This document shows positions 1 to 7,893 of a stretch of 40,585 bases of DNA, piece by piece; within the stretch, counting starts at the first letter, position 1, and every line of letters starts with the position of its first letter. The DNA comes from an uncultured Treponema sp. Its GTDB lineage: Bacteria; Spirochaetota; Spirochaetia; Treponematales; Treponemataceae. The stretch spans positions 1 to 40,585 of the forward strand of contig CAMHIV010000002.1 of NCBI GenBank assembly GCA_946185185.1, given 5' to 3'. A program made the translations under genes and the position numbers. The notes beneath the pieces are model-generated. The model saw nothing but the letters and a program-made list of their open reading frames with translations. It was not told where the DNA came from and did no database searches.

Positions 1-1365
1 AATCAAAACAGTGTCGGAAGAAACTTCTGTCTGCACATTTCCAGAAGCAACATCGTCCATGGTAATTTTTTTCTGAATCGCTGTAGTAAAAAAATATTTA
101 ATCGGAAAAGTTCCCCATTCACAGTGAAGAAATTTACTATCTGCGATTCTGGATACAGTCGATTCGTGAATTCCAACTATTTCTGCAAACTGTCGTTGTG
201 TAAGGGGTTTTAAATTTCCCGGTCCCAATCTGAAAAAATCACTTTGGTGAGAAACAAGATGAGAACAGGCATTTATAATCACCTGGTTTCTAAAATTCAA
301 TGTATCTAAAAACGATTCGGCAGCCTGAAGCTGAGAACGCACAAACTGCTTTACTTCAGAATTTTTTAAATCTTTTTGCGCTTCATTTTTAAAATCCGGA
401 GCAATTTGAACCACAGGAAGAATATCATTTGCAGGAAGAACCCGGAAATATGAATTTTCCCCGTCTGAAATAAAGCCCTTTTCTAAATCTTCATTTTCCA
501 GGAAGCCATAATTATGCGTAACATAAACATCCGGGCGGACATAAACTGAATTTTCAGAACTGTATTCCCGGGCCGGATAAGGATTCAAAGATTTTATAAA
601 ATCAACTGCTTCTTGAACCTTTGCAAGAGTAACCTGATTTTTTTGAATTTCAAGTTCCCCTTCCGGGCGGAAAGCAAGTTTACTCTGCTCTTCAAGATAA
701 TCGAGAATTTTGTGACGAACTTTTTCGTAAACTGGAGGAGTAATAAAATCCAGATGCCCGTTCAAAATAAACAAAGCCAGGGAAGGTGAATCCGAACGAA
801 GTCTTGCCTGCAGAAAAAGACTTTGACTTATATTTTCTACACAAATTCCAGGCGGATCAAAATGCTGAATTTTTGCAAGACACTTTTCAAGGAATTCTAT
901 TGTGTGCCGGGGATTATCGCGATCCAGGTAAATAGAAGGCGCAAAAACAAAAAAGCCGTTTGAATCAAGATTTTGAATCAGTTTTTGACAGAGTTCTATT
1001 TCATCTGTCGATGAAGAAGAAATATTCAGCTGCTCAAGGAGATGTTCCTGCAAAGTCTGCTTCGGGGCCGGCGCCGTTTCCAGCATGAGTTGAAAATCTC
1101 GGGAAGCCTGTTCACCGGAAGCGGAAGAAACGCCTGTATGCACGGTGGAAAGTTCATTTTTTCGACGCAAAGCCGAAGTTCCTTCTGAAAAAGAATCGGA
1201 AACAAGTTCAAGAGCCGGATTTTCTTCAACCGCACCAAGAATTTCATCCCGCAATTCGTTGGAATTCATCCCGATCAAATTGAGGGTCTGAATCTGCCGC
1301 TGAGAAAGGCGTTGTATCTGTATTTGAGTAGTCTTCTGAACCTGTCCTAAAGCAAGCTTCGGCAT
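1..1365 (-). CDS. rpoN: RNA polymerase sigma-54 factor RpoN (3' end outside the window)
   Basis: This is an alternative sigma factor that directs RNA polymerase to -24/-12 promoters and needs AAA+ activators. The ORF track misses it because the frame runs off the left edge. My own reverse translation gives 455 codons. The N-terminal activator-interacting region is seen as LALGQVQKTTQIQIQRLSQ followed by EIL..VEENPALEL. The core-binding region includes FDPPGICVENI. The C-terminal DNA-binding region includes LTQRQFAEIVGIHESTVSR and FPIKYFF. The RpoN box (ARRTVAKYRE in the family) should lie just outside, so roughly 60 residues are missing. An in-frame ATG also exists at 1374, but it overlaps a TATAAT hexamer. 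I chose 1365 because it lies 7 bases after that hexamer. No Shine-Dalgarno is visible. It is divergent from the DUF1015 gene. Identification is secure; the start is probable. Confidence 0.93.
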   Translation of the reverse strand, partial: MPKLALGQVQKTTQIQIQRLSQRQIQTLNLIGMNSNELRDEILGAVEENPALELVSDSFSEGTSALRRKNELSTVHTGVSSASGEQASRDFQLMLETAPAPKQTLQEHLLEQLNISSSSTDEIELCQKLIQNLDSNGFFVFAPSIYLDRDNPRHTIEFLEKCLAKIQHFDPPGICVENISQSLFLQARLRSDSPSLALFILNGHLDFITPPVYEKVRHKILDYLEEQSKLAFRPEGELEIQKNQVTLAKVQEAVDFIKSLNPYPAREYSSENSVYVRPDVYVTHNYGFLENEDLEKGFISDGENSYFRVLPANDILPVVQIAPDFKNEAQKDLKNSEVKQFVRSQLQAAESFLDTLNFRNQVIINACSHLVSHQSDFFRLGPGNLKPLTQRQFAEIVGIHESTVSRIADSKFLHCEWGTFPIKYFFTTAIQKKITMDDVASGNVQTEVSSDTVLI

Positions 1366-1372
1366 GGAAAAC

Positions 1373-1381
1373 ATTATAGCA
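1373..1381 (-). promoter_or_regulatory. extended -10 element of rpoN, probably leaderless
   Basis: Reading the minus strand, TGC is followed directly by TATAAT, then 7 bases, then the ATG at 1365. Initiation normally falls 6-7 bases after the hexamer, so the mRNA would begin at or next to the start codon. No good -35 hexamer is visible, as expected for an extended -10 promoter. Confidence 0.6.
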
Positions 1382-1399
1382 TGAAAGAAAGAAATTTTG

Positions 1400-1405
1400 T
1401 ATTAT
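1400..1405 (+). promoter_or_regulatory. -10 hexamer of the DUF1015 gene
   Basis: TATTAT is followed by six bases (GGAGTC) and the ATG at 1412. The GGAG in that gap is too close to the ATG to be a normal Shine-Dalgarno. It faces the rpoN promoter, so two transcripts leave a gap of under 50 bp. Confidence 0.45.
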
Positions 1406-1411
1406 GGAGTC

Positions 1412-2722
1412 ATGAAAACTTTTAGCGAAATGGGTGTAAAAATCCCTGAAATTTTATTGCCAAAAAATCTTGATGTGTCTACCTGGTCTGTAGTTGCCTG
1501 CGATCAATACACACAGGACAGAGAATACTGGAAAAATGTTGAAAAAACAGCGGCCGGAAAGCCTAGCACATTGAATATAATTTTACCCGAAGTGTATCTG
1601 AACGATGCTGACAAAAGCATCAGAATCGAAAAAATCCGCGAAACAATGAAAAATTATATCGAAAGCGGAATTTTTGCAGATGCACAGGAAGAATTCATTT
1701 ATGTTGAACGAAAAACCGCGTACGGCAGAGTTCGTCATGGTCTTGTATGCACAATCGACCTTGAAACTTATGAATGGAAGCCATTCAGCAAGGCTCTTAT
1801 CCGCGCAACAGAAGCTACAATCGTAGAACGAATTCCTCCAAGAATGGAAATCCGAAAGGGCGCTCCTCTTGAAACACCGCACATCATGCTGCTTGTAAAC
1901 GACCCGAACCATTCCCTTGTAGAAGGAACCGGCGAAAAAGTAAAATCACAGGCTCCTGTTTACAGCGGAAACCTTATGCAGAATTCCGGAAGCATCAGCG
2001 GATGGAAAGTTTGCGGCGAAGAAAATCTTGAATATGTTCGTTCAACACTGGAATCACTTGCAGAAAGCAACACCGCAGAAGACGGTTCAATCTTCCTTTT
2101 TGCAGTTGGAGACGGAAACCATTCTCTTGCAACAGCAAAAGCCGTTTGGGACGAATACAAAAAGGAACACCCGGAAGATACGGAAAGCAGAGTTCGCTAT
2201 GCGCTTGTTGAAATCGTAAACATTTACGACACAGGACTTACATTCGAACCAATTCACCGCGTAATTTTTGACGTTGATGCAGAAAGGCTTATTGCAGACA
2301 CAGCAGAAAAACTTAATGGAAAAACAGAAAACCTTGCATCTCCAGAAGAACTTGAAAAAGCAGTAAAAAACAGCAAGGCCGATTTTGGATTTGTATATCT
2401 GAAAGACGGAAAACAAGTTTACACTCTGCTTAAAACAGACATAACTGATCTGGCAGTAAGTCGTCTTCAGCCGGCACTGGATGAATTCCTTAAAGCCGAA
2501 AAAGCAAATGGAACAAAAGCAGAAATCGATTATATTCACGGGGCACAGGAAGTTTTCCGTTTGGGCGCAAAAGAAAATGCAACAGGAATTCTTTTGCCAC
2601 CAGTTGCAAAAGACAGCTTCTTTGCAACGATCAACGGGCGCGGACCTCTTCCACGAAAAAGCTTCAGTATGGGAGAAGCAGACGAAAAACGCTTCTACCT
2701 TGAATGCCGAAAGTTATTCTAG
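1412..2722 (+). CDS. DUF1015 family protein
   Basis: A 436-residue protein matching the DUF1015 family in length and layout. The N-terminus has WSVVACDQYTQDREYW, typical of the family. A central FAVGDGNHSLATAK segment resembles the DGHHR loop of ParB/SerK-like folds; that link is an inference. No signal peptide or membrane segment is seen. The ORF track starts at a TTG at 1397, but the ATG at 1412 fits the -10 hexamer spacing better. It is divergent from rpoN and convergent, with a 2-base gap, with the methyltransferase gene. The biochemical role is unknown to me. Confidence 0.85.
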   Translation: MKTFSEMGVKIPEILLPKNLDVSTWSVVACDQYTQDREYWKNVEKTAAGKPSTLNIILPEVYLNDADKSIRIEKIRETMKNYIESGIFADAQEEFIYVERKTAYGRVRHGLVCTIDLETYEWKPFSKALIRATEATIVERIPPRMEIRKGAPLETPHIMLLVNDPNHSLVEGTGEKVKSQAPVYSGNLMQNSGSISGWKVCGEENLEYVRSTLESLAESNTAEDGSIFLFAVGDGNHSLATAKAVWDEYKKEHPEDTESRVRYALVEIVNIYDTGLTFEPIHRVIFDVDAERLIADTAEKLNGKTENLASPEELEKAVKNSKADFGFVYLKDGKQVYTLLKTDITDLAVSRLQPALDEFLKAEKANGTKAEIDYIHGAQEVFRLGAKENATGILLPPVAKDSFFATINGRGPLPRKSFSMGEADEKRFYLECRKLF

Positions 2723-2724
2723 AA

Positions 2725-3906
2725 TTAATTTTCCTGGCAGCGAAAATATTTTAATCCGTCTGTCAGGGGAAGAGTTTTTTTGATTCGTTCGTAACATAAG
2801 CCGGAAATCGAAGAAAATGCAGAAGATGCTTTTTCTATTGGTTCCGGCTTTTGAATTATTATGCACTTTCTATTTCCACCGTCCAAAGCATTCTGGCGCA
2901 CAACCGCTTCAAATGTAGTTCCGCTTCCTGCAAAAAAATCCATCACAAGGGAATCTTTCTTCATGTTTGCGATGCAGATAAAATGCTGCACAAGAGAAAC
3001 AGGTTTTGGATTATCGAAACAATTTTTTTCGCCCAGAAGAGAATCCAGTTCCGACTGAGCCGCGCGGGTTGATTGGGTAAAATCAATTATATTTTTTGGA
3101 ATAATCTGATTTTTTTCACCGTTGAATATTTTTCTGCGCGGCACATTTGAATAATCCGGCGCATCGCCCCAGTAAATTTTGTTTTCGCGGATAAGTTTTT
3201 CCATCTCACCTTTTTCAACAAGCCATTGTCGCTTCCAGCTTTTTCCGCTTGGAGAAACAATTTCATAAAAATTAGGATGATTTGGATTTGAGCGCTCTTC
3301 TGAAAAACTGATACTCCCGCTAAACCAGGCTCCCCGTTGATCACCGTCCGGATTTTTTGTAGCCCAGTCAGTAGTTTCAAAATCAACAAAAGGAAGAAGT
3401 TTTTTGCGATTTTTTGCGTAACACAAAGTCGACTGCTGCAGAGTCCGAGAATGAAAATCCTTTTTACCTTTCCCGTGAAGCCACATAAAATCGTTTATGA
3501 AATTTTCAGACCCAAAAATTGAATCGCACAAAAGCTTAAGGCGATAAACTTCTTCCTGACCGATGGCAATAAAAATGCACCCCGATTCGCAAAGAAATCG
3601 TTCTGCGAGTTCCAGCCGGCGTTTCATAAAACTGAGCCAGGAATCAACAGAAAAAGAATCGTTATATACAAAACTTTTTTTGCCGGTATTGTAAGGGGGA
3701 TCAATGTAAATAAAATCAATTTTGTTTTCAAAATCCGGGAGAAGAAATTTTAAAGACGGATAATTATCACCTTCGATAAAAAAATGGGTCAGACTTGAAT
3801 CTGTGCGAACTGACCTGGAAGGAACTTCACCAAAAGAATAACTCCTGACAAAATTATCCGAATCAGCCTTTTCTGCAACATCGTCCCACGAAATTGAAAA
3901 ACCCAT
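2725..3906 (-). CDS. orphan beta-class site-specific DNA adenine methyltransferase
   Basis: This protein transfers a methyl group from SAM to a base in a specific DNA site, most likely adenine N6. In its 393 residues the catalytic motif IDPPYNTG (about residues 68-75) precedes the SAM-binding motif FAGSGTT (about 325). That order defines the beta subclass (N6_N4_Mtase, as in type III Mod subunits). The C-terminus, with CYERIKK and DGLKYFR, also resembles Mod proteins. It is shorter than a typical Mod, and no restriction subunit lies nearby, so it looks like an orphan methylase. The start at 3906 follows TGA-TAAAAT by six bases. It is divergent from the PurH-like gene, with 37 bp between the two ATGs. 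The target sequence cannot be read from the gene. Confidence 0.88.
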   Translation of the reverse strand: MGFSISWDDVAEKADSDNFVRSYSFGEVPSRSVRTDSSLTHFFIEGDNYPSLKFLLPDFENKIDFIYIDPPYNTGKKSFVYNDSFSVDSWLSFMKRRLELAERFLCESGCIFIAIGQEEVYRLKLLCDSIFGSENFINDFMWLHGKGKKDFHSRTLQQSTLCYAKNRKKLLPFVDFETTDWATKNPDGDQRGAWFSGSISFSEERSNPNHPNFYEIVSPSGKSWKRQWLVEKGEMEKLIRENKIYWGDAPDYSNVPRRKIFNGEKNQIIPKNIIDFTQSTRAAQSELDSLLGEKNCFDNPKPVSLVQHFICIANMKKDSLVMDFFAGSGTTFEAVVRQNALDGGNRKCIIIQKPEPIEKASSAFSSISGLCYERIKKTLPLTDGLKYFRCQEN

Positions 3907-3912
3907 GCTATT

Positions 3913-3921
3913 ATTTTATCA
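3913..3921 (-). promoter_or_regulatory. extended -10 element of the methyltransferase gene
   Basis: On the minus strand, TGA is followed by TAAAAT, then six bases, then the ATG at 3906. No Shine-Dalgarno is present, so the transcript is probably leaderless. Confidence 0.5.
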
Positions 3922-3928
3922 AAAATTC

Positions 3929-3937
3929 TGTTATTAT
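3929..3937 (+). promoter_or_regulatory. extended -10 element of the purH-like gene
   Basis: TGT is followed by TATTAT, then AGAAGA, then the ATG at 3944. It lies back to back with the methyltransferase promoter, only about 10 bp away. Confidence 0.5.
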
Positions 3938-3943
3938 AGAAGA

Positions 3944-5548
3944 ATGAAAAAGAAAGCCCTTTTATACACTTCAAATTTTGAAAAGCTTGCAACTCTTGCC
4001 CAGACTCTTGTTCACGAAGGCTGGGAAATTATTTCTGCAGGAGCAACAGCAGATTTTCTGAAGGCGCAGAATATTGCAGTTACAATTGACCGTTCCCTGG
4101 AAGATCATTTTCTTCCGAATGAAAAGCTTGAAAATCTTCTTAGATTAATTGTTGGAACAGGGCGACAAATTCAGACAAGCCACACAAGGGCAGAATCTTT
4201 TATCAGTCTTGTCTGTGCAAATATAACACCGACTTTCCACAAACTAAACGATTTTCTTGAAAACGACAAATCTGATAACTGCATAGATTTAAACCTTATT
4301 TCGATAATTCGTTCGGCAGCAAAAAATTATAATAACGTTTTGATTCTGACCGATCCGGCAGATTACGACGAAGCTATTATTCAAATCAAAACAGAAAGCA
4401 TAACGACAGACTTCCGCCTGAAGCTTGCGGGAAAGGCCTTAAACCTTACTTCCGCTTACGATGCAACCTGCGCCTGCTCTATTATGTATCAAAGAGGAGA
4501 AGAAAAGTATCCAAATTATTATATGATTCCATTTAAGCGCCTTGCACGGCTTCGCCACGGAATGAATGAACAGCAGACGGCATACATTTATTCTTTGAAT
4601 GATCAGATAGGAGCTTTGAGCGGCTTAAAGAAAATTCAAGGAAAAGAACTTAACTTTAATATTCTGGAAAACTGTTTTGCAGTCTGGAAATGTATCAGTC
4701 TGTTCTTAAAGATTTTGAAAAACCCATTCACAGTAGAAAGTCTGGATGCAAATAATTATCCGTTCACAACTCAGTTTACACCGGCAGCTGGAAGTGTATT
4801 CACAATCGCAGTAAAAAATACAAATCCAATAGGAGCTGCTTTGGGTGGAAATCTTTTGGAATCCTTCAGAAAAACCTACGCCTGCGATCCAAGCTCATTA
4901 AATGGAGCAACCTTTGGCTGCAGTTCTGTTGTTGACCGGGAAGCCGCCGAGGAACTTATAAAAATCGATTTTAGGGCAATTATTGCACCAGATTTTTCGC
5001 GAGAAGCAAAAGAAATTCTTTCTCAGAAAAAAGAAATGCGCCTTGTAATTGCTTCTAAACCATTGAGTAATTACAACGAATTAAAATCAATCGACGGCGG
5101 ACTTATAGTTCAGGAGCCTGACTGGATTCCATTTAAACACTGGCGGGTAGTTACACAAACTCGTCCAACACAAAAACAGGTTGATTCGATGGCCTTCGGT
5201 ACCTTGCTTGCGATGATTGCAAAATCTGACGCAGCAATTATCTTGAACAATTTCGGAACAGTGGGAATTTCTGCGGGCAACACCAGCCGTTCAAAAGCAA
5301 TCCGACACGCAATCTACGATGCACAAGAGTTCTTTCAAAATAATGTAAATTGTGAAGACAGAAGTGCCGAAATTCTTATCAGTGACTCTTTGCTGAATTT
5401 CGATGAAAGCACAAAGGCACTTGCAGATGCAGGTATAAAAGCCATTATTCAGACTGGTGGAGCTCCAAACGATGAAGAATTTATTCAGTTCTGCAACGAA
5501 AAGGGAATTTCCATGGTCTTTACGGACATACAGCATCTTGCAATCTAA
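3944..5548 (+). CDS. purH: PurH-like protein (AICAR transformylase/IMP cyclohydrolase family), strongly diverged
   Basis: The family makes IMP from AICAR in the last two steps of purine synthesis. The 534-residue length and segments along the whole protein fit: ISAGATA near the N-terminus, IIRSAAKN with LTDPADYDEA, FGCSSVVDREAAE, SAGNTSR and IIQTGGAPNDEEF. Key motifs are degraded. The usual RYGxNPHQ reads RHGMNEQQ. The transformylase Lys-His pair (KHANPCG) reads KNTNPIG, so the catalytic His is replaced. The GRVKTLHPxIHGG loop of the cyclohydrolase domain is unrecognisable, and the C-terminal RHFRH is gone. Either this is a lineage-specific enzyme with altered chemistry or it has lost activity. 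I chose the start at 3944 over the ORF-track start at 3905 because of the promoter spacing and the MKKKALLYTS beginning. No other purine genes are adjacent; mraY follows 19 bp downstream. Confidence 0.8.
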   Translation: MKKKALLYTSNFEKLATLAQTLVHEGWEIISAGATADFLKAQNIAVTIDRSLEDHFLPNEKLENLLRLIVGTGRQIQTSHTRAESFISLVCANITPTFHKLNDFLENDKSDNCIDLNLISIIRSAAKNYNNVLILTDPADYDEAIIQIKTESITTDFRLKLAGKALNLTSAYDATCACSIMYQRGEEKYPNYYMIPFKRLARLRHGMNEQQTAYIYSLNDQIGALSGLKKIQGKELNFNILENCFAVWKCISLFLKILKNPFTVESLDANNYPFTTQFTPAAGSVFTIAVKNTNPIGAALGGNLLESFRKTYACDPSSLNGATFGCSSVVDREAAEELIKIDFRAIIAPDFSREAKEILSQKKEMRLVIASKPLSNYNELKSIDGGLIVQEPDWIPFKHWRVVTQTRPTQKQVDSMAFGTLLAMIAKSDAAIILNNFGTVGISAGNTSRSKAIRHAIYDAQEFFQNNVNCEDRSAEILISDSLLNFDESTKALADAGIKAIIQTGGAPNDEEFIQFCNEKGISMVFTDIQHLAI

Positions 5549-5567
5549 TTCTTAAAAAGGTAAGCAT

Positions 5568-6638
5568 ATGCTCTTTTATCTCGGCGGCTATTTGCAGCAA
5601 TTTTTTGGTCCGGCAAGACTTTTGCAGTCATATACAGTGCTTATAACACTTGCTCTTTACAGCGGTTTTGCACTGATTTATTTTATTCTTCCAAAATTCT
5701 ACGATTTTTTGCCACATGACAGGGGCAGAGAATTTACACTCACAGCCGAAGCTGCAAAAGGAAAGCCAACTGGAGCAGGTTCGATTTTTATAACTGTTTT
5801 TGCAATTCTAAGTTTTGTTTTTGTTCCTTTAAAAGCAACTCAAGCTTACATCGTTCTTTTAACATGGCTTACCATGCTTACAGGATTTCTTGACGACCGC
5901 AGCACCTCAAGCTGGGGAGAATACCGCAAGGCTTTACTCGATTTGATTCTTAGCATTGCAGCCTCACTTGTTCTTTACATTTCTGCAGGAAAACTTTCTG
6001 CAGACGGAAACGTGTATTTCTGGCTTCCGTTTATTTCACATCCGATACTAATTAATCCGGTTGTATATGTTTTGATTGGAATTGTAATTTTGTGGGCTTC
6101 TATCAATACCACAAACTGTACAGACGGCGTTGACGGTCTTAGCGGAACTTTGGTTCTTTTGGCTCTGATTACACTTGGAACAATTTTCTATTTTATTCTT
6201 GGACACAAAGATATTGCAGCATACCTTCTGGTTCCACACCTTTCTGATGGAGCAAGATGGGCTGTAATGACATTTACCCTTGCAGGAGTTTTAACCGGAT
6301 ACCTGTGGCATAACGCATACCCAAGTCACGTACTTATGGGAGATGCCGGAAGCCGCGCACTTGGATTTTTTATCGGCTGTGCTGTTCTGATTACCGGAAA
6401 CCCGCTTTTGATTCTGGGAACATCTACCGTAATCTTCTTGAACGGAGGAATGGGTCTCTTAAAAGTAGCACTCCTTCGTTTCTTCAAAATAAAGATTTTC
6501 CCAAATGTTCGTTTCCCATTGCATGACCACATGAGAAAGAACCGCGGCTGGTCTCCGGCTCAGATTCTTCTAAAATTCATGATTCTGCAGCTTTTGATAA
6601 CAGTTGCAATCGTAGGATTATTCTTTAAGGTACGATAG
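5568..6638 (+). CDS. mraY: phospho-N-acetylmuramoyl-pentapeptide transferase MraY
   Basis: This enzyme moves phospho-MurNAc-pentapeptide from UDP onto undecaprenyl phosphate to give lipid I in the inner membrane. The 356-residue protein has about ten hydrophobic segments. Family motifs are GFLDDRS, NTTNCTDGVDGLSG, NAYPSHVLMGDAGSRALG and the cytoplasmic loop FPLHDHMRKNRGW. Two motifs differ from the textbook forms. KxGTPTMGG reads KGKPTGAG, and the HHH triplet reads HDH. WecA-type enzymes are the alternative, but the DGVDGLSG and HDH-GW loops fit MraY better. AAAGG lies 8 bases before the ATG. It is probably cotranscribed with the PurH-like gene and lies outside a cell-wall cluster in this window. 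Confidence 0.9.
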   Translation: MLFYLGGYLQQFFGPARLLQSYTVLITLALYSGFALIYFILPKFYDFLPHDRGREFTLTAEAAKGKPTGAGSIFITVFAILSFVFVPLKATQAYIVLLTWLTMLTGFLDDRSTSSWGEYRKALLDLILSIAASLVLYISAGKLSADGNVYFWLPFISHPILINPVVYVLIGIVILWASINTTNCTDGVDGLSGTLVLLALITLGTIFYFILGHKDIAAYLLVPHLSDGARWAVMTFTLAGVLTGYLWHNAYPSHVLMGDAGSRALGFFIGCAVLITGNPLLILGTSTVIFLNGGMGLLKVALLRFFKIKIFPNVRFPLHDHMRKNRGWSPAQILLKFMILQLLITVAIVGLFFKVR

Positions 6639-6642
6639 AACT

Positions 6643-7860
6643 CTAATTAAAGAGCGCTACCAGTGTTTTTGAGTCCTTCTGAATATTCTCGATAATACAA
6701 TATTCGTTTGGCATGTGAGCACATTCATCCATTGTGCTCCAAACAACACAAGGATAACCTTCGCGACGAAGTTCTGCACCAACAGTTCCACCGCCGATTC
6801 CGATTGTACGGGCATCAAGTCCATGAACAGACTTAATTGCCTCAGAAAGTTTTTTTACAACCGGCGAATCTACTGGTGTTGCAGGACTTTCGCTCATCTG
6901 CAAAGTTTCATAGCATACTTCAACGCCGTATTTTTCTTCGATTTTTGCGCAACAAATTTCAACCTGTGAAAGAACCTGTTCCAGAGAATAACACGGAAGT
7001 ATGCGGCAATCCATGCAGAAAGTATCTTCGCCCGGAATAATATTCACCCCTTCAACATTTGAAAAACGCATAGTCGGCTGGAATGTAGAATAATCCGGCT
7101 CAAAAAGAGAATCCTTTTTATTGAAAACATTTTGCAAATTATGAAGTTCAAGACTTAGCGCACAGGCTGCAAGGCAGGCATTTTTTCCCTGATCTGGTCT
7201 GGAACCATGACACTGCTTTCCTTTTACATGAACCTTAAGCCAGAGAATATTTTTTTCTGCAACTTCAATTGTTTCGCCTTTTGGATCCCCGCCATCAGGA
7301 ATAAGATAAAGATCGTTCTTTTTGAATAAATCAGTATTCTTTAAAAGCCAGATTACGCCATATTTTGAGCCAACTTCTTCATCTGCCATAAAAAGCAGCT
7401 TTACTGTGTGAGCTGGTTTTACGCCATTTTTGATAAATGCCAGAGCCGCAAAAACTGCACTCACAAGTCCCTGCTGATTGTCTTCAACGCCGCGACCAAA
7501 AAGTTTTCCGTCTTTTTCAACAACTTTCCATGGATCTGTTTTCCAAAGTCCGAGGTCGCCAACAGGAACAACATCAAGATGAGCCATTACCCAAACAGAA
7601 TGTTCATCACTTTCTCCTGGAATTGTAACTACGAGACTTGGGCGCTTTCCACTTTCTACGCGGCTGTCCGGAGCATCAAAACGAACAATCTGCTGTGAAG
7701 AAAAACCATTTTTTAAAAGCCAATCTGTAAGAGCGGCAGCCTTTTTATCCTCTCCCTGCCCTCCGTTTTCAGGAGCAAGAGCCGGGTGAGAAGTCAAAAG
7801 CGATTCAAGCTCAACCATTTTATCTTTGGAATTATCAATGAATTCAAACAATTTCTGCAT
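6643..7860 (-). CDS. M20 family metallopeptidase (Sapep/dipeptidase-like)
   Basis: This is a zinc- or manganese-dependent exopeptidase or deacylase of the M20 family, most like the Sapep dipeptidase group. Metal-site and catalytic segments run in family order: MAHLDVVPVGD, GRGVEDNQQG, MADEEVGS, DGGDPKG and, near the C-terminus, DECAHMPNE. No signal peptide is present, so it is cytoplasmic. The track starts at 7884. I use the ATG at 7860 because TTTGGAG lies 7 bases upstream, giving 405 residues. It lies 33 bp behind galE on the same strand, probably in one operon. Substrate class cannot be fixed from sequence; ArgE/DapE-type deacylases are alternatives. Confidence 0.85.
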   Translation of the reverse strand: MQKLFEFIDNSKDKMVELESLLTSHPALAPENGGQGEDKKAAALTDWLLKNGFSSQQIVRFDAPDSRVESGKRPSLVVTIPGESDEHSVWVMAHLDVVPVGDLGLWKTDPWKVVEKDGKLFGRGVEDNQQGLVSAVFAALAFIKNGVKPAHTVKLLFMADEEVGSKYGVIWLLKNTDLFKKNDLYLIPDGGDPKGETIEVAEKNILWLKVHVKGKQCHGSRPDQGKNACLAACALSLELHNLQNVFNKKDSLFEPDYSTFQPTMRFSNVEGVNIIPGEDTFCMDCRILPCYSLEQVLSQVEICCAKIEEKYGVEVCYETLQMSESPATPVDSPVVKKLSEAIKSVHGLDARTIGIGGGTVGAELRREGYPCVVWSTMDECAHMPNEYCIIENIQKDSKTLVALFN

Positions 7861-7893
7861 ATTGGACTCCAAATTAGACTGCAAGCCGGGATT

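Noticed and set aside
1026-1247. 73-residue minus-strand ORF
   Set aside because: It lies out of frame inside rpoN, which the track missed because it is open at the window edge.
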